NCBI GenBank assembly: GCA_024644015.1
Contig: JAHELV010000002.1
Coordinates: forward strand, 11,040-51,060
Direction: 5' to 3'
Length of the DNA stretch: 40,021 bases
Source: Nitriliruptorales bacterium
Lineage (GTDB): Bacteria > Actinomycetota > Nitriliruptoria > Euzebyales > JAHELV01
Shown here: piece by piece, positions 25,303 to 33,344 of the stretch
Numbering within the stretch: position 1 is the first letter of the stretch
Layout of the letters: each line of letters opens with the position of its first letter
The notes under the pieces: generated by a model
What the model was told of the DNA's origin: nothing
Databases searched by the model: none
Seen by the model: the letters and a program-made list of their open reading frames with translations, nothing else
Translations under genes and position numbers: made by a program

Positions 25303-25398
25303 GACGTCATGATCCTGTGGCCGCGCCTTGACGTCAACGCAGTTACGGTGACGATTTGCGCCACGCACGTGGCCACCCGGGACGGGTCCGTATTTTCG

Positions 25399-25428
25399 TT
25401 GGTCGTCGTGGTCGTCATCCGTTAGCGT
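25399..25428 (+). promoter_or_regulatory. Possible promoter of the DUF2182-DUF1326-DmdA-like operon
   Basis: TTGGTC (25399-25404), an 18-bp spacer and TAGCGT (25423-25428) form a fair -35/-10 pair, with a start expected near 25435 and the ribosome site at 25450. A TAGCGT -10 also occurs upstream of the lactate dehydrogenase gene. Confidence 0.4.
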
Positions 25429-25460
25429 CTCGGACGTCGCCGATGCAACGAGGAGTGACG

Positions 25461-26240
25461 ATGGTCTCCGCCGTCCCGCTGAGCTCGGCTCAGCGAGCGG
25501 TGCGCACCGTCACCGATCCTTGGGTGGCGTTCTTCGGCATCGTCCTGGCCGCGTGGTTGGCGCTGGCGGCGTTCGCGTCGAACGGCGGACCGCTGCAACA
25601 CAGCTCCGCCGGCGGGCACGGCACGCTGGTCGGGCTCGTCGCCATGTGGGGTCTGATGTCGGTGGCCATGATGGCGCCCACCTCTGTTCCGTTGCTGGTC
25701 ACCTACCGCGGTCTGACGAACAAGCCTGGGGTCGGCGGGGGTCGGCGCGGCTTTGCGGCGCTCGTCGCGGGGTATCTGGTCGTATGGGTGGGGTTCTCGG
25801 TGGTCGCGGCGTTCGGGCAGCACAGCCTTGCGCTGCTCGGTGTCGTCGATCACGCCGGGCGGCTCGTGTCAGCGGTGGGGACGGCCGGGGTTCTGGCGGC
25901 GGCCGGTGCCTATCAGTTCAGTGGCCTCAAGCAGGCCTGCGTCAGTCAGTGTCGGACACCGTTGTCGTTCTTCCTCTCCTACTGGCGGTCCGGAGTGGAT
26001 GGTGCGTTGCGGATGGGTCTCAGACACGGCGTCGTCTGCGTCGGATGTTGCTGGGCGCTGATGCTGCTCGCCTTCGTCGGTGGCGCCATGAACCTGGCTT
26101 TCATGGGGATGGCGATGGTGCTGATGGTGGTCGAGAAGTTGCCGATCGGCCGGGTGCTGACCCGTCCGATCGGCTTCGCGCTGCTCGCCGGCGCCGGGGG
26201 AGCACTCCTCGGCGTCGTCAACCTGGGAGGTTCACTGTGA
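25461..26240 (+). CDS. DUF2182 membrane protein (predicted metal-binding)
   Basis: A 259-residue membrane protein with six or seven helices. The DUF2182 marks are present: WGLMSVAMMAPTSVPLL, GAYQFSGLKQACVSQCRTPLSFF, and HGVVCVGCCWALMLLAFVGGAMNLAFM followed by EKLP. The Cys and Met residues in these helices could bind copper or another soft metal; this is an inference. ATG 25461 has GAGGAG 5 nt upstream. Its stop overlaps the DUF1326 start in a GTGA. The DUF2182-DUF1326 pair is widespread and the two probably work together; the biochemical role is not established. Confidence 0.88.
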   Translation: MVSAVPLSSAQRAVRTVTDPWVAFFGIVLAAWLALAAFASNGGPLQHSSAGGHGTLVGLVAMWGLMSVAMMAPTSVPLLVTYRGLTNKPGVGGGRRGFAALVAGYLVVWVGFSVVAAFGQHSLALLGVVDHAGRLVSAVGTAGVLAAAGAYQFSGLKQACVSQCRTPLSFFLSYWRSGVDGALRMGLRHGVVCVGCCWALMLLAFVGGAMNLAFMGMAMVLMVVEKLPIGRVLTRPIGFALLAGAGGALLGVVNLGGSL

Positions 26241-26875
26241 CGACGATCGAGACGCGCAAGCGGCGCACCGAGACATGGGCGATCCAGGGTGAGCTCATCC
26301 TCAACTGCAGTTGCACGGTGTTCTGCCCCTGCGTCGTCTCGCTCGGGAACCACCCTCCGACCGAGGGCACCTGTCAGGCATGGGCCGGCGTCCGAATCGA
26401 CCGGGGCCACGCTGGAGCCACCGATCTGTCTGGACTGAATGTGGCGTTGCTGCTGGACATCCCCGGAGAGATGTCCCGCGGCAACTGGACCGTCGCGGCG
26501 TGGATCGACGAGCGGGCAGACGACGACGCGTTCGGCGCGCTGGAGGAGATCTTCAGCGGCCGGGCCCGGGGCACCACGGGGCTGTTCTCGATCCTCGTCA
26601 GCACGTTCCTGGGTGCCGAGCGGGCGCCGGTGACGTACGAGACAAACGGGCAGCGCAGGCGTCTCACCGTCGGTCGGAAGATCACCGGCGAGGTCGAGCC
26701 GATCGCCGGCGCCGACGACTCCGAGCCGGTGATGGTGACCAACACCGGTTACTGGATGGGCGCCGACGTGGTCGTCGCGCAGGCCACCCAGTCGCGCGTG
26801 CGCGCCTTCGGCCGGGTGTGGAACTTCGTCGGCCGCAGCGCGGAGATCTGCTCGATCGACTGGTCGGGCCCGTGA
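26237..26875 (+). CDS. DUF1326 Cys-rich protein
   Basis: A 212-residue soluble protein of the DUF1326 family. The N-terminal motif WAIQGELILNCSCTVFCPC has four closely spaced Cys (C-x-C and C-x-C separated by four residues), a likely metal site. PPTEGTCQAW, the RGHAGATDLSGLNVALLLDIPGE-like segment and LEEIFSGRARG follow and are typical. GTG 26237 overlaps the DUF2182 stop by 4 nt and has GGGAGG 6 nt upstream. The DmdA-like gene begins 37 nt downstream on the same strand. Its role is not established; copper or heme delivery to the DUF2182 membrane partner is a guess. Confidence 0.88.
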   Translation: MTTIETRKRRTETWAIQGELILNCSCTVFCPCVVSLGNHPPTEGTCQAWAGVRIDRGHAGATDLSGLNVALLLDIPGEMSRGNWTVAAWIDERADDDAFGALEEIFSGRARGTTGLFSILVSTFLGAERAPVTYETNGQRRRLTVGRKITGEVEPIAGADDSEPVMVTNTGYWMGADVVVAQATQSRVRAFGRVWNFVGRSAEICSIDWSGP

Positions 26876-26912
26876 CCGACCTGCGCCGACCAGGACCGTC
26901 GAGGAGGCGGGC

Positions 26913-28031
26913 GTGACGCCTGCGGTGTGGGCGAGCACCAGGGTCCGCCGCACGCCGTTCACGCCCAGGGTCGAGGCCGCGGGCGTCGTCGCGTACACCG
27001 TCTACAACCACACGCTGCTGCCGGTGATGTTCCGTTCCCTGGAGGAGGACTACTGGCATCTCAAGGAGCACGTGCAGCTCTGGGATGTCTCGTGTCAGCG
27101 GCAGGTGGAGATCCGGGGTGTCGACGCCGCGCGCCTGGTGCAGCTGCTGACGCCCAGGGATCTGTCGACCGCCGAGGCGGGCCGGTGCCTGTACGCGCCG
27201 CTGGTCGACAGCCGCGGTGGCATCGTCAACGACCCGGTGATCTCCAAGCTGGCCGACGATCGCTTCTGGTTGTCGATCGCGGACGCCGACGTCGGCCTGT
27301 GGGTGTCGGGGCTGGCCCACGGACTCGGCGTGAAGGTCGAGATCGCTGAGCCACCCGTGTCGCCGCTCGCCGTGCAGGGGCCGAAGGCCGAGGAGCTGAT
27401 GGCCCGCGTGTTCGGCGGCGCGGTGCGCGACATCCGCTTCTTCCGGTTCGCGTGGCTCGAGTTCGCGGCACACCCCGTCATGGTGGCCCGGACCGGCTGG
27501 AGCAAGCAGGGCGGGTTCGAGATCTACCTCGACCGCCCGGACCTGGGGGTGCCCCTGTGGGACGCATTGTGGGAGGCCGGTCAGGACCTCGAGGTGCGCG
27601 CCGGCTGTCCCAACCTGATCGAGCGGATCGAAGGAGGGTTTCTCTCGTACGGCGGGGACTTCACGCTGGAGCACAACCCGTTCGAGTGCCGCTTCGAGCG
27701 GTTCTGTCACCTCGACCGACCCTTCGACTTCATTGGACGCGCGGCGCTGGAGGAGATCGCCGAACGCGGGCCGGCGCGCAGGGTGATGGGTCTGGAGATC
27801 GCTGCGACCTCCCTACCCGGCTGCGTCGAGCCGTGGCCTGTCACGGTCAAGGGCGGCCAGGTGGGTGAGGCCACGTCAGTCGCCGTGTCGCCTGCCCGAC
27901 GATGCGGTGTCGCCATCGCCATGCTCGACCGTGTTCACGCCGAGCCCGGCCACGGCGTCGTCGTGTCGAGCCCCGACGGCGAGCTGGCAGCCGTGGTGTC
28001 CGACCTGCCGTTTCCGCCGACCAGCCCGTGA
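26913..28031 (+). CDS. DmdA-like tetrahydrofolate-dependent demethylase (GcvT family)
   Basis: A 372-residue GcvT/aminomethyltransferase-fold protein. It begins RRTPFTPRVEAAGVVAYTVY, which is very close to my memory of DMSP demethylase DmdA, then LWDVSCQRQVEIRG, GGIVNDPVISKLADDRFWLS, LAVQGPKAEELM, ARTGWSKQGGFEIYLD and CPNLIERIEGGFLSYGGD. These stretches distinguish DmdA and its close relatives from glycine-cleavage T-protein. DmdA moves a methyl group from dimethylsulfoniopropionate to tetrahydrofolate. GTG 26913 has GAGGAGG 5 nt upstream. It follows DUF1326 by 37 nt. The substrate could be DMSP, another sulfonium compound or a methylamine; no other DMSP gene is in the window. Confidence 0.75.
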   Translation: MTPAVWASTRVRRTPFTPRVEAAGVVAYTVYNHTLLPVMFRSLEEDYWHLKEHVQLWDVSCQRQVEIRGVDAARLVQLLTPRDLSTAEAGRCLYAPLVDSRGGIVNDPVISKLADDRFWLSIADADVGLWVSGLAHGLGVKVEIAEPPVSPLAVQGPKAEELMARVFGGAVRDIRFFRFAWLEFAAHPVMVARTGWSKQGGFEIYLDRPDLGVPLWDALWEAGQDLEVRAGCPNLIERIEGGFLSYGGDFTLEHNPFECRFERFCHLDRPFDFIGRAALEEIAERGPARRVMGLEIAATSLPGCVEPWPVTVKGGQVGEATSVAVSPARRCGVAIAMLDRVHAEPGHGVVVSSPDGELAAVVSDLPFPPTSP

Positions 28032-28131
28032 GCACGGGACCGGTTGCTCGCCGGACCAGGCGCGGCGGCCGCCTGGCTGATCGCCCGGCCGGGATCTGGC
28101 GCCGCCGGCCGCGCACCGCGTGATCATCGCG

Positions 28132-28440
28132 TCAGCAGCCGACCGCGGCGTCCAGGGCGTCGCAGACGTCGCGCATGCGTTCTGGCTGCAGTGTTGTGAC
28201 GTGCTCGACGAGCATGGCCTGCCACGCCTCGCCGAGGTTGTCCAGGCTCACCGCGCATCGGGTTGGCATCCCGTCGGCTTCGTCGAGGACCACTTCGGTG
28301 GGGATGTCGCGGATGCGGCGCGATATCGACGCGATCGTGACGCGTTTCATGACGGGTATCGCCGCGTCGCTGGTGAGCACCAGCACCGGTCGACGACCCC
28401 ACTCGGGGTGCTCGATGAAGTAGACGCCGCCGCGGTTCAC
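28132..28440 (-). CDS. Type II toxin, PemK/MazF family endoribonuclease
   Basis: A protein of about 102 residues with the MazF barrel: NRGGVYFIEHPEWGRRPVLVLTSD, VTIASISRRIRDIPTEVVLD and VSLDNLGEAW, with the substrate-binding Arg of GRRPVLVL and the conserved Thr/Ser of later strands. MazF toxins cut single-stranded mRNA at short motifs and stop growth until neutralised. GTG 28440 is chosen because it overlaps the antitoxin stop by 4 nt (GTGA); GTG 28443 is the codon before. The tail (PERMRDVCDALDAAVGC) ends in a Cys. It forms a typical pair with the upstream ribbon-helix-helix antitoxin. Confidence 0.9.
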   Translation of the reverse strand: MNRGGVYFIEHPEWGRRPVLVLTSDAAIPVMKRVTIASISRRIRDIPTEVVLDEADGMPTRCAVSLDNLGEAWQAMLVEHVTTLQPERMRDVCDALDAAVGC

Positions 28441-28745
28441 CACGGGTCGAAGCCCGCGTCGCGTTCTTCCTCGGTCAACCGTCGCTGCTGCGTGGCCATC
28501 AGAGCGCTGACGAACTGGCCGAGATCACCCCACTCGTCGGCGTCGTACTCGCCGCCTTGTGGCATGCGGGTGTAGCCGGCGATGATCTCGCGGTCGATCG
28601 CGGCCTGCCGATCCGAAGCGAGGTACGCCTCGATCGCCTCGCGGATCAGCTGGGAGCGGGACACGCCTGCTTTGGCGGCGCGGCGGTCGAGCAGATTGAG
28701 CAGCCGTTCGTTGAGCTGGACCATCGTCTGCGTTCGCGCACTCAT
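28437..28745 (-). CDS. Ribbon-helix-helix antitoxin (CopG/MazE-like)
   Basis: A 102-residue antitoxin. Residues 6-48 form a ribbon-helix-helix: TMVQLNERLLNLLDRRAAKAG, SRSQLIREAIEAYLA. The second half is acidic and loosely structured (GEYDADEWGDLGQFV, RLTEEERDAGFDPW), as expected for the part that wraps the toxin. The ATG lies 6 nt after a TATGAT -10 box, which points to a leaderless transcript. An inverted repeat TAGGAAC/GTTCCTA flanks that box and is the probable autoregulatory operator. Confidence 0.9.
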   Translation of the reverse strand: MSARTQTMVQLNERLLNLLDRRAAKAGVSRSQLIREAIEAYLASDRQAAIDREIIAGYTRMPQGGEYDADEWGDLGQFVSALMATQQRRLTEEERDAGFDPW

Positions 28746-28774
28746 AGGAACATCATAGCCCTACTACGTTCCTA
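28745..28774 (-). promoter_or_regulatory. Leaderless promoter and operator of the toxin-antitoxin pair
   Basis: The arms TAGGAAC (28745-28751) and GTTCCTA (28768-28774) form a perfect 7-bp inverted repeat with a 16-nt centre. Within the centre, TATGAT (28757-28752, minus strand) is a -10 box that ends 6 nt before the antitoxin ATG, with no room for a ribosome site. Binding of the RHH antitoxin here would block its own promoter. The -35 region is weak. Confidence 0.65.
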
Positions 28775-28903
28775 CGACCCGACGGTCGGTATGGGGACCT
28801 GGCAGGCCGGCGCGAGTTGTGGGAGCATCTGCGGCCACCGGCCGAGCCGCCCGAGACTACGGCAGTACGGCCGCGGCCCACTCACGATCGAAGCGAGCAC
28901 GTA

Positions 28904-30322
28904 GTGACTGACAGCACCGCGCAGACGCCGCCTACCGGAGCCGCGCTGCGGTTCCCGGACGGCTTCGCCTGGGGCACGGCCACCGCCAGCTACCAGATCG
29001 AGGGCGCGGTCGACGAAGACGGACGCGGTCCCTCCATCTGGGACACGTTCTCGCACACCCCCGGCAAGGTGCTCGCCGGTGACACGGGTGACGTCGCCGA
29101 CGACCACTACCACCGCTACCGCGAGGACGTCGAACTGCTGGCCGAGCTCGGCTGCACCCATTACCGCTTCTCGGTCGCCTGGCCGCGCGTGCAGCCCGAC
29201 GGGCGGGGTGCACTCAACGAGAGAGGGCTGGACTTCTATCAGCGTCTCGTCGAGACACTGCTGGAACGCGGCATCCAACCGTACGTCACGCTCTACCACT
29301 GGGATCTGCCGCAGCCGCTCGAGGACGCGGGCGGATGGCCCGAGCGCGACACCGCAGCCCGCTTCGCCGAGTACGCGCAACTCGTCCACCAGCGGCTGCG
29401 CGATCGGGTGCGGCGCTGGACGACGCTGAACGAGCCCTGGTGCTCCGCCTTCCTGGGGTACGCCGGGGGCGTGCATGCTCCCGGCCGCACGGAGCCGGCC
29501 GCGGCGATGCGCGCGGCTCACCATCTGCTGTTGGGTCACGGTCTCGCCGTCCAGGCGCTGCGTGCCTCTGACGCGACCAGCAGGTTGAGCATCACCCTCA
29601 ACCTGTATCCGGTCGACCCCGTGAGCGACAGCCATGCCGACGCCGAGGCGGCGCGCCGCATCGACGGACAGATGAACCGGCTGTTCCTCGATCCCCTGCT
29701 GGCGGGACGCTATCCAGGCGACGTACTCGACGACGTGGCGGAAGTGACCGACGGGGCCTACATCCGCGACGGCGACGCCACGATCATCGGCTCGCCGCTG
29801 GACGCGCTCGGCGTCAACTACTACACCCGCCACACGGTTCGAGCAGACCCCGACGCGGGGCGGATCGCGTCGGAGCCGTCAGAGTGGATCGCCGCTGGGG
29901 ACATCGAGTTCGTGGATCAGGGGTTGCCGAAGACCGCGATGGGCTGGGAGATCGACGCCCAGGGGCTGTACGACGTGCTCACCCGCGTGTCCCGCGACTA
30001 TGACGCGCCGCCGCTCTACGTGACCGAGAACGGCGCAGCCTTCGACGATGTCGTTGCCGGTGACGGGCAGGTGCACGATACCGACCGGGTCCGCTACCTC
30101 CACAGCCACTTCCGAAGCGCGTTGCGGGCCATCGCCGATGGCGTCGACCTCCGCGGTTACCTCGTATGGTCATTGCTGGACAACTTCGAGTGGGCGTTCG
30201 GATACTCGCGGCGGTTCGGTCTCATCTATATCGACTACGAGACGCAGGCCCGCATCCCCAAGGACAGCGCCCGCTGGTACGCGCGGGTCACCCGGCAGAA
30301 TGCGGTGCCGGACGTCGACTGA
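28904..30322 (+). CDS. GH1 beta-glucosidase
   Basis: A 472-residue retaining beta-glucosidase of family GH1, normal length. The N-terminal signature is FPDGFAWGTATASYQIEGA. The acid/base Glu177 is in TLNEPW and the nucleophile Glu375 in YVTENGAA. The substrate-binding segments YHWDLPQPL and SLLDNFEWAFGYSRRFGL are intact, and the Trp-Glu pair of the latter favours gluco-configured sugars. No signal peptide is present, so it acts in the cytosol on imported beta-glucosides such as cellobiose. GTG 28904 is chosen because the family sequence starts soon after it; the frame upstream to 28817 is Pro/Arg-rich. No sugar transporter is next to it. Confidence 0.93.
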   Translation: MTDSTAQTPPTGAALRFPDGFAWGTATASYQIEGAVDEDGRGPSIWDTFSHTPGKVLAGDTGDVADDHYHRYREDVELLAELGCTHYRFSVAWPRVQPDGRGALNERGLDFYQRLVETLLERGIQPYVTLYHWDLPQPLEDAGGWPERDTAARFAEYAQLVHQRLRDRVRRWTTLNEPWCSAFLGYAGGVHAPGRTEPAAAMRAAHHLLLGHGLAVQALRASDATSRLSITLNLYPVDPVSDSHADAEAARRIDGQMNRLFLDPLLAGRYPGDVLDDVAEVTDGAYIRDGDATIIGSPLDALGVNYYTRHTVRADPDAGRIASEPSEWIAAGDIEFVDQGLPKTAMGWEIDAQGLYDVLTRVSRDYDAPPLYVTENGAAFDDVVAGDGQVHDTDRVRYLHSHFRSALRAIADGVDLRGYLVWSLLDNFEWAFGYSRRFGLIYIDYETQARIPKDSARWYARVTRQNAVPDVD

Positions 30323-30334
30323 TCGTCGGTGCCC

Positions 30335-30538
30335 TCACGGACCGCGGACGCCCGCCGGCTTCAGCACCGCGGTGGATGCGACCGCCGTCGCCGCAAGGAC
30401 CACGACGTCTCCGACGTGCACACCGTGGCCTCGGGCACCGAACAGCTGCGGTCCCTGCAGAGGCCACTGCCCGGCCAGGAGACCCAGGGTCAACGCCAGC
30501 ATGTAGGCGACTACGGCGATGCGGGCGAGGATCGTCAT
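30335..30538 (-). CDS. Small two-helix membrane protein, unknown
   Basis: A short hydrophobic protein of 67 residues (or 86 if it starts at ATG 30595, overlapping the M20 gene). Two hydrophobic helices are visible, LARIAVVAYMLALTLGLLAG and VGDVVVLAATAVASTAVL, joined by a Gly/His-rich loop. I do not recognise a family. It lies 41 nt after the M20 amidohydrolase stop on the same strand, at the end of the hut-like operon, so a membrane role linked to it is possible. No good ribosome site is seen; it could be a chance frame. Confidence 0.4.
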   Translation of the reverse strand: MTILARIAVVAYMLALTLGLLAGQWPLQGPQLFGARGHGVHVGDVVVLAATAVASTAVLKPAGVRGP

Positions 30539-30579
30539 CGCTCTACGATGCCGCGACCGGAGGTCCGCCGCTGCGGTCG

Positions 30580-31857
30580 TCACCCGGGTGCGCATGCCAG
30601 GTGTTCGATTGCCCGTGCGAACGCGGCGACACCGGCGAGGCAGTCATCGCGTGCGGCGTGCTCGGCTGGTGCGTGGGACACGCCGGTGGGGTTGCGGACG
30701 AAGAGCATGGCGGTCGGGACACCGGCGGTGGCGAGGATGCCGGCGTCGTGGCCGGCCGCGGTGGCTATGACCGGGGTCCGCCCGTCTGTTGCGGCCCCCA
30801 GCGCGTCCGTCAGGCGTGCGCGTAGCCGCGGGTCGAACGAGACTACGGGACTGGTGGACTCCGTTGTCACGTCGACGGTCGTACCGGTGTCGCGCGCGTG
30901 GCCCGCGGCGGCGTCGCGGGCGGCGTCGACCACGGCGGTCAGCGTCGCATCGTTCCGGGCGCGTGCGTCCAGCCAGGCGGACACGCGCGACGGCACGGCG
31001 TTGGTCGAGTTCGGGTGGACCTCGACGCGCCCGAATGTGGCACGGGCCTGTCGTGATCGGGCGATCGCGTCGACGGCGGTGGCGGTCTGGGCGAATGCCT
31101 GCACGGGGTCATGCCGGTCGGTCATGGGTGTGGTGCCGGCGTGGTTCGCCTGGCCGGAGTACGTGAAGCGGTGGCGGCCGTGTGGCCAGATGCCGCTCGC
31201 GAGCCCGACGGGGGCGTCGAGATCGACCAGGCCGCGGCCCTGCTCGATGTGCAGCTCGACCATGGCGCCAATGCGTGCGAGCCGCTCGTCGTCCCGGCCC
31301 AGCCGGTCAGGGTCGTAGCCCGCGGCCGTCATCGCGTGGGCGAGCGTGGTGCCCGATGCGTCACGCAGGCTGCGGGCGCGGTCGGCGTCGAGCGTGCCCG
31401 TGAGCAGCCGCGAGCCGGCGCACGCGACACCGAAGCGGGCACCCTCCTCGTCGGCGAATGCTGCGACCGCGACGGGCCGCTGCGGCGTGCGGCCTCGGGC
31501 GCGGAGCACGTCGACGGCCGCGAGGGCGCTGACGACACCGAGCGGTCCGTCGAACGCGCCCCCGTCATGGACCGAGTCCAGATGCGACCCGACGATCAAC
31601 GCGTCGCGGTCCGTGCGGGTGCCCGACGGCTTCGTCCACCACGCCCACAGGTTGCCGTTGCGGTCGGTCTCGACGTCAAGCCCACGATCGGTGGCCGCGG
31701 ACGTGAACCAGTCGCGGCACTCCAGGTCGGCGTCGCTGTAGGCCAACCGGTGGTAGCCGCCCGTCGACGGGTCGCGGCCGACCGGCAGCAGCGCGTTCCA
31801 CAGCGCGTCGAACGACGATGCGGCCCCGGTGTCGTCGAGGCTCGATGAGGTGGTCAC
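30580..31857 (-). CDS. M20 amidohydrolase (AllC/N-carbamoylase-like), probable N-formylglutamate hydrolase
   Basis: A 425-residue M20-family metallohydrolase. The dimetal site is marked by IVGSHLDSVHDGGAFDG, FADEEGARFG and MVELHIEQG, with VIATAAGHDAGILA later, all as in allantoate amidohydrolase and N-carbamoyl-amino-acid hydrolase. The lid contains HPNSTNAVPSRV. By sequence alone AllC would be the name, but it lies 11 nt after hutF, and actinobacterial hut clusters often carry such an M20 gene in place of hutG. The likely substrate is therefore N-formyl-L-glutamate, made by HutF, giving glutamate and formate. GTG 31857 has AGGAGA 4 nt upstream; the frame is open far upstream (to 33315) as an artefact of GC-rich sequence. 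Confidence 0.8.
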   Translation of the reverse strand: MTTSSSLDDTGAASSFDALWNALLPVGRDPSTGGYHRLAYSDADLECRDWFTSAATDRGLDVETDRNGNLWAWWTKPSGTRTDRDALIVGSHLDSVHDGGAFDGPLGVVSALAAVDVLRARGRTPQRPVAVAAFADEEGARFGVACAGSRLLTGTLDADRARSLRDASGTTLAHAMTAAGYDPDRLGRDDERLARIGAMVELHIEQGRGLVDLDAPVGLASGIWPHGRHRFTYSGQANHAGTTPMTDRHDPVQAFAQTATAVDAIARSRQARATFGRVEVHPNSTNAVPSRVSAWLDARARNDATLTAVVDAARDAAAGHARDTGTTVDVTTESTSPVVSFDPRLRARLTDALGAATDGRTPVIATAAGHDAGILATAGVPTAMLFVRNPTGVSHAPAEHAARDDCLAGVAAFARAIEHLACAPG

Positions 31858-31868
31858 ATCGTCTCCTG

Positions 31869-33209
31869 TCACGTGTTGACGGCGGTGACGGCCGCGTCGA
31901 GCGCGGCGCCGACCTGTGGCACGCCGACGTGGTCGCTGTCGTCGACGACGATGCGGCCGCCGACGATCACGGACGACACGTCGGCGCCGGTCGCGGCGAA
32001 CACCGTCTGTGCGAGCGGGTCGCCGGCGCGGGCGCCGGCCATGCGTGGCGTGTCGAGCCGCACGGTAGTGAGGTCGGCAAGCAGGCCCGGCGCGATCCGG
32101 CCGACGCCCCATCCCAGCGACGCCGCGCCCGACGCCGTCGCCGCGGTCAGCAGTTCGGCTGCGCTCAGGTGGCCGCGGATACCGCTGACCAGCCGCTCGT
32201 CGAGCTCGATCGCGCGGGCCTCCTCGAACAGGTCGATCATCACATGGCCGTCGCTGCCGACGCACAGCGGCGAACCCTGACGCGTCAGGCGCACGGCGGG
32301 ACCGATCCCGTCGGCGAGGTCGCGTTCGGTCGTGGGGCACATGCAGATGGTCGTGTGTGACCGTGCGAGCGCAGTGATGTCGGGGTCGGTCAGATGGGTC
32401 GCGTGGACGGCGGTCGTGGCCGGCCCGAGCGCCCCCTCGGCGGCAAGCAGGGCGGTCGGCGTCATGCCGTGGACCTCGTGGCACGCGGTGTTCTCCGCCG
32501 GCTGCTCCGAGAGGTGGACGTGCAGCGGCATCCCGCGCCGCCGCGCGTGCTCGGCGATCGGCGCGATCGCGGCACGTGGGACGGCGCGCACACTGTGGAT
32601 CGCGCTGCCGATCCGGGACATGCAGGTGTTCGACAGGCGCTCGAACCGCCGGGCCCAGCCCTCCCAGGAACCGTCGTCGAACCGTCGCTGGACGCCGTCC
32701 AGCGGTGTCCCGAACACGTCGGCCTGCAGGTAGCACGTATCGAGCAGCGTGATCCGGATTCCCGCGTCGTTGGCGGCACGGACGACGGCGTCGCCCATGG
32801 CGTTCGGGTCGGCGTAGGGCGTGCCGTCGCGGTCGTGGTGCAGGTAGTGGAACTCCCCGACCGTGGTGATGCCCGACAGCGCCATCTCGGCATAGGTCGC
32901 GTGGGCCAGCGTGTAGAGCGTGTCGGGGTCGAGACGCCCGGCGACCCGGTACATCAGGTCGCGCCAGGCCCAGAAGTCGGCGACGCCGGACTGGCTGAGC
33001 CCGCGGAGCGCCCGGTGGAACACGTGCGAGTGCGCGTTGACCAGCCCCGGTACGGTCAGCCCCGGCAGCCGGTGGGCGTCGGCAGGTGCGGGCACGCGAG
33101 ATGTGACGCCGGTGATGACGCCGTCGGCGGTGTCGATGAGGACGTCGCCGGTCGCGGTGTCGCCACCGAGCCATGCGAGCTCGGCATGGAAGCGCTGCGG
33201 AGTGGTCAT
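31869..33209 (-). CDS. hutF: Formimidoylglutamate deiminase HutF
   Basis: A 446-residue amidohydrolase-superfamily enzyme that turns N-formimidoyl-L-glutamate into N-formyl-L-glutamate and ammonia in histidine breakdown. Metal-binding and catalytic motifs are GLVNAHSHVFHRALRG (HxH), HVHLSEQPAENTA, AVHATHLTD, MCPTTERDLADGI and CVGSDGHVMIDLFEEAR with the last metal Asp. VGEFHYLHHD is typical for HutF. ATG 33209 has AAGGAG 9 nt upstream. It is the first gene of the operon and is followed by the M20 hydrolase that would act on its product. HutH, HutU and HutI are not in the window. Confidence 0.9.
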   Translation of the reverse strand: MTTPQRFHAELAWLGGDTATGDVLIDTADGVITGVTSRVPAPADAHRLPGLTVPGLVNAHSHVFHRALRGLSQSGVADFWAWRDLMYRVAGRLDPDTLYTLAHATYAEMALSGITTVGEFHYLHHDRDGTPYADPNAMGDAVVRAANDAGIRITLLDTCYLQADVFGTPLDGVQRRFDDGSWEGWARRFERLSNTCMSRIGSAIHSVRAVPRAAIAPIAEHARRRGMPLHVHLSEQPAENTACHEVHGMTPTALLAAEGALGPATTAVHATHLTDPDITALARSHTTICMCPTTERDLADGIGPAVRLTRQGSPLCVGSDGHVMIDLFEEARAIELDERLVSGIRGHLSAAELLTAATASGAASLGWGVGRIAPGLLADLTTVRLDTPRMAGARAGDPLAQTVFAATGADVSSVIVGGRIVVDDSDHVGVPQVGAALDAAVTAVNT

Positions 33210-33338
33210 GACGGCGGCTCCTTGACGACCACGCCATTGTCGACCACGATCGTGGCGAGTCGCGTCCAAGCCGGTGGGCGATGGCGAGTATCGACCCTTG
33301 GTCGATTGCGATCACGGTCGGGGCCGACGCGGGTCGGC

Positions 33339-33344
33339 TACGGT
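33339..33344 (+). promoter_or_regulatory. -10-like box for leaderless Kelch gene
   Basis: TACGGT ends 7 nt before the ATG of the Kelch lipoprotein gene and no ribosome site lies between them, the same spacing as at csoR. I see no -35 match, so the call rests on position only. Confidence 0.35.

Noticed and set aside
33207-33300. Minus-strand tail LATIVVDNGVVVKEPPS whose stop overlaps the hutF ATG
   Set aside because: It looks like a protein end coupled to hutF, but the frame upstream is Arg-rich without a start and no family was recognised. The AAGGAG inside it is explained as the hutF ribosome site.
31858-33315. Upstream part of the 911-codon minus-strand frame ending at 30580
   Set aside because: It overlaps the well-supported hutF gene and is Arg/His-rich; it is a GC-driven open frame in front of the M20 gene.
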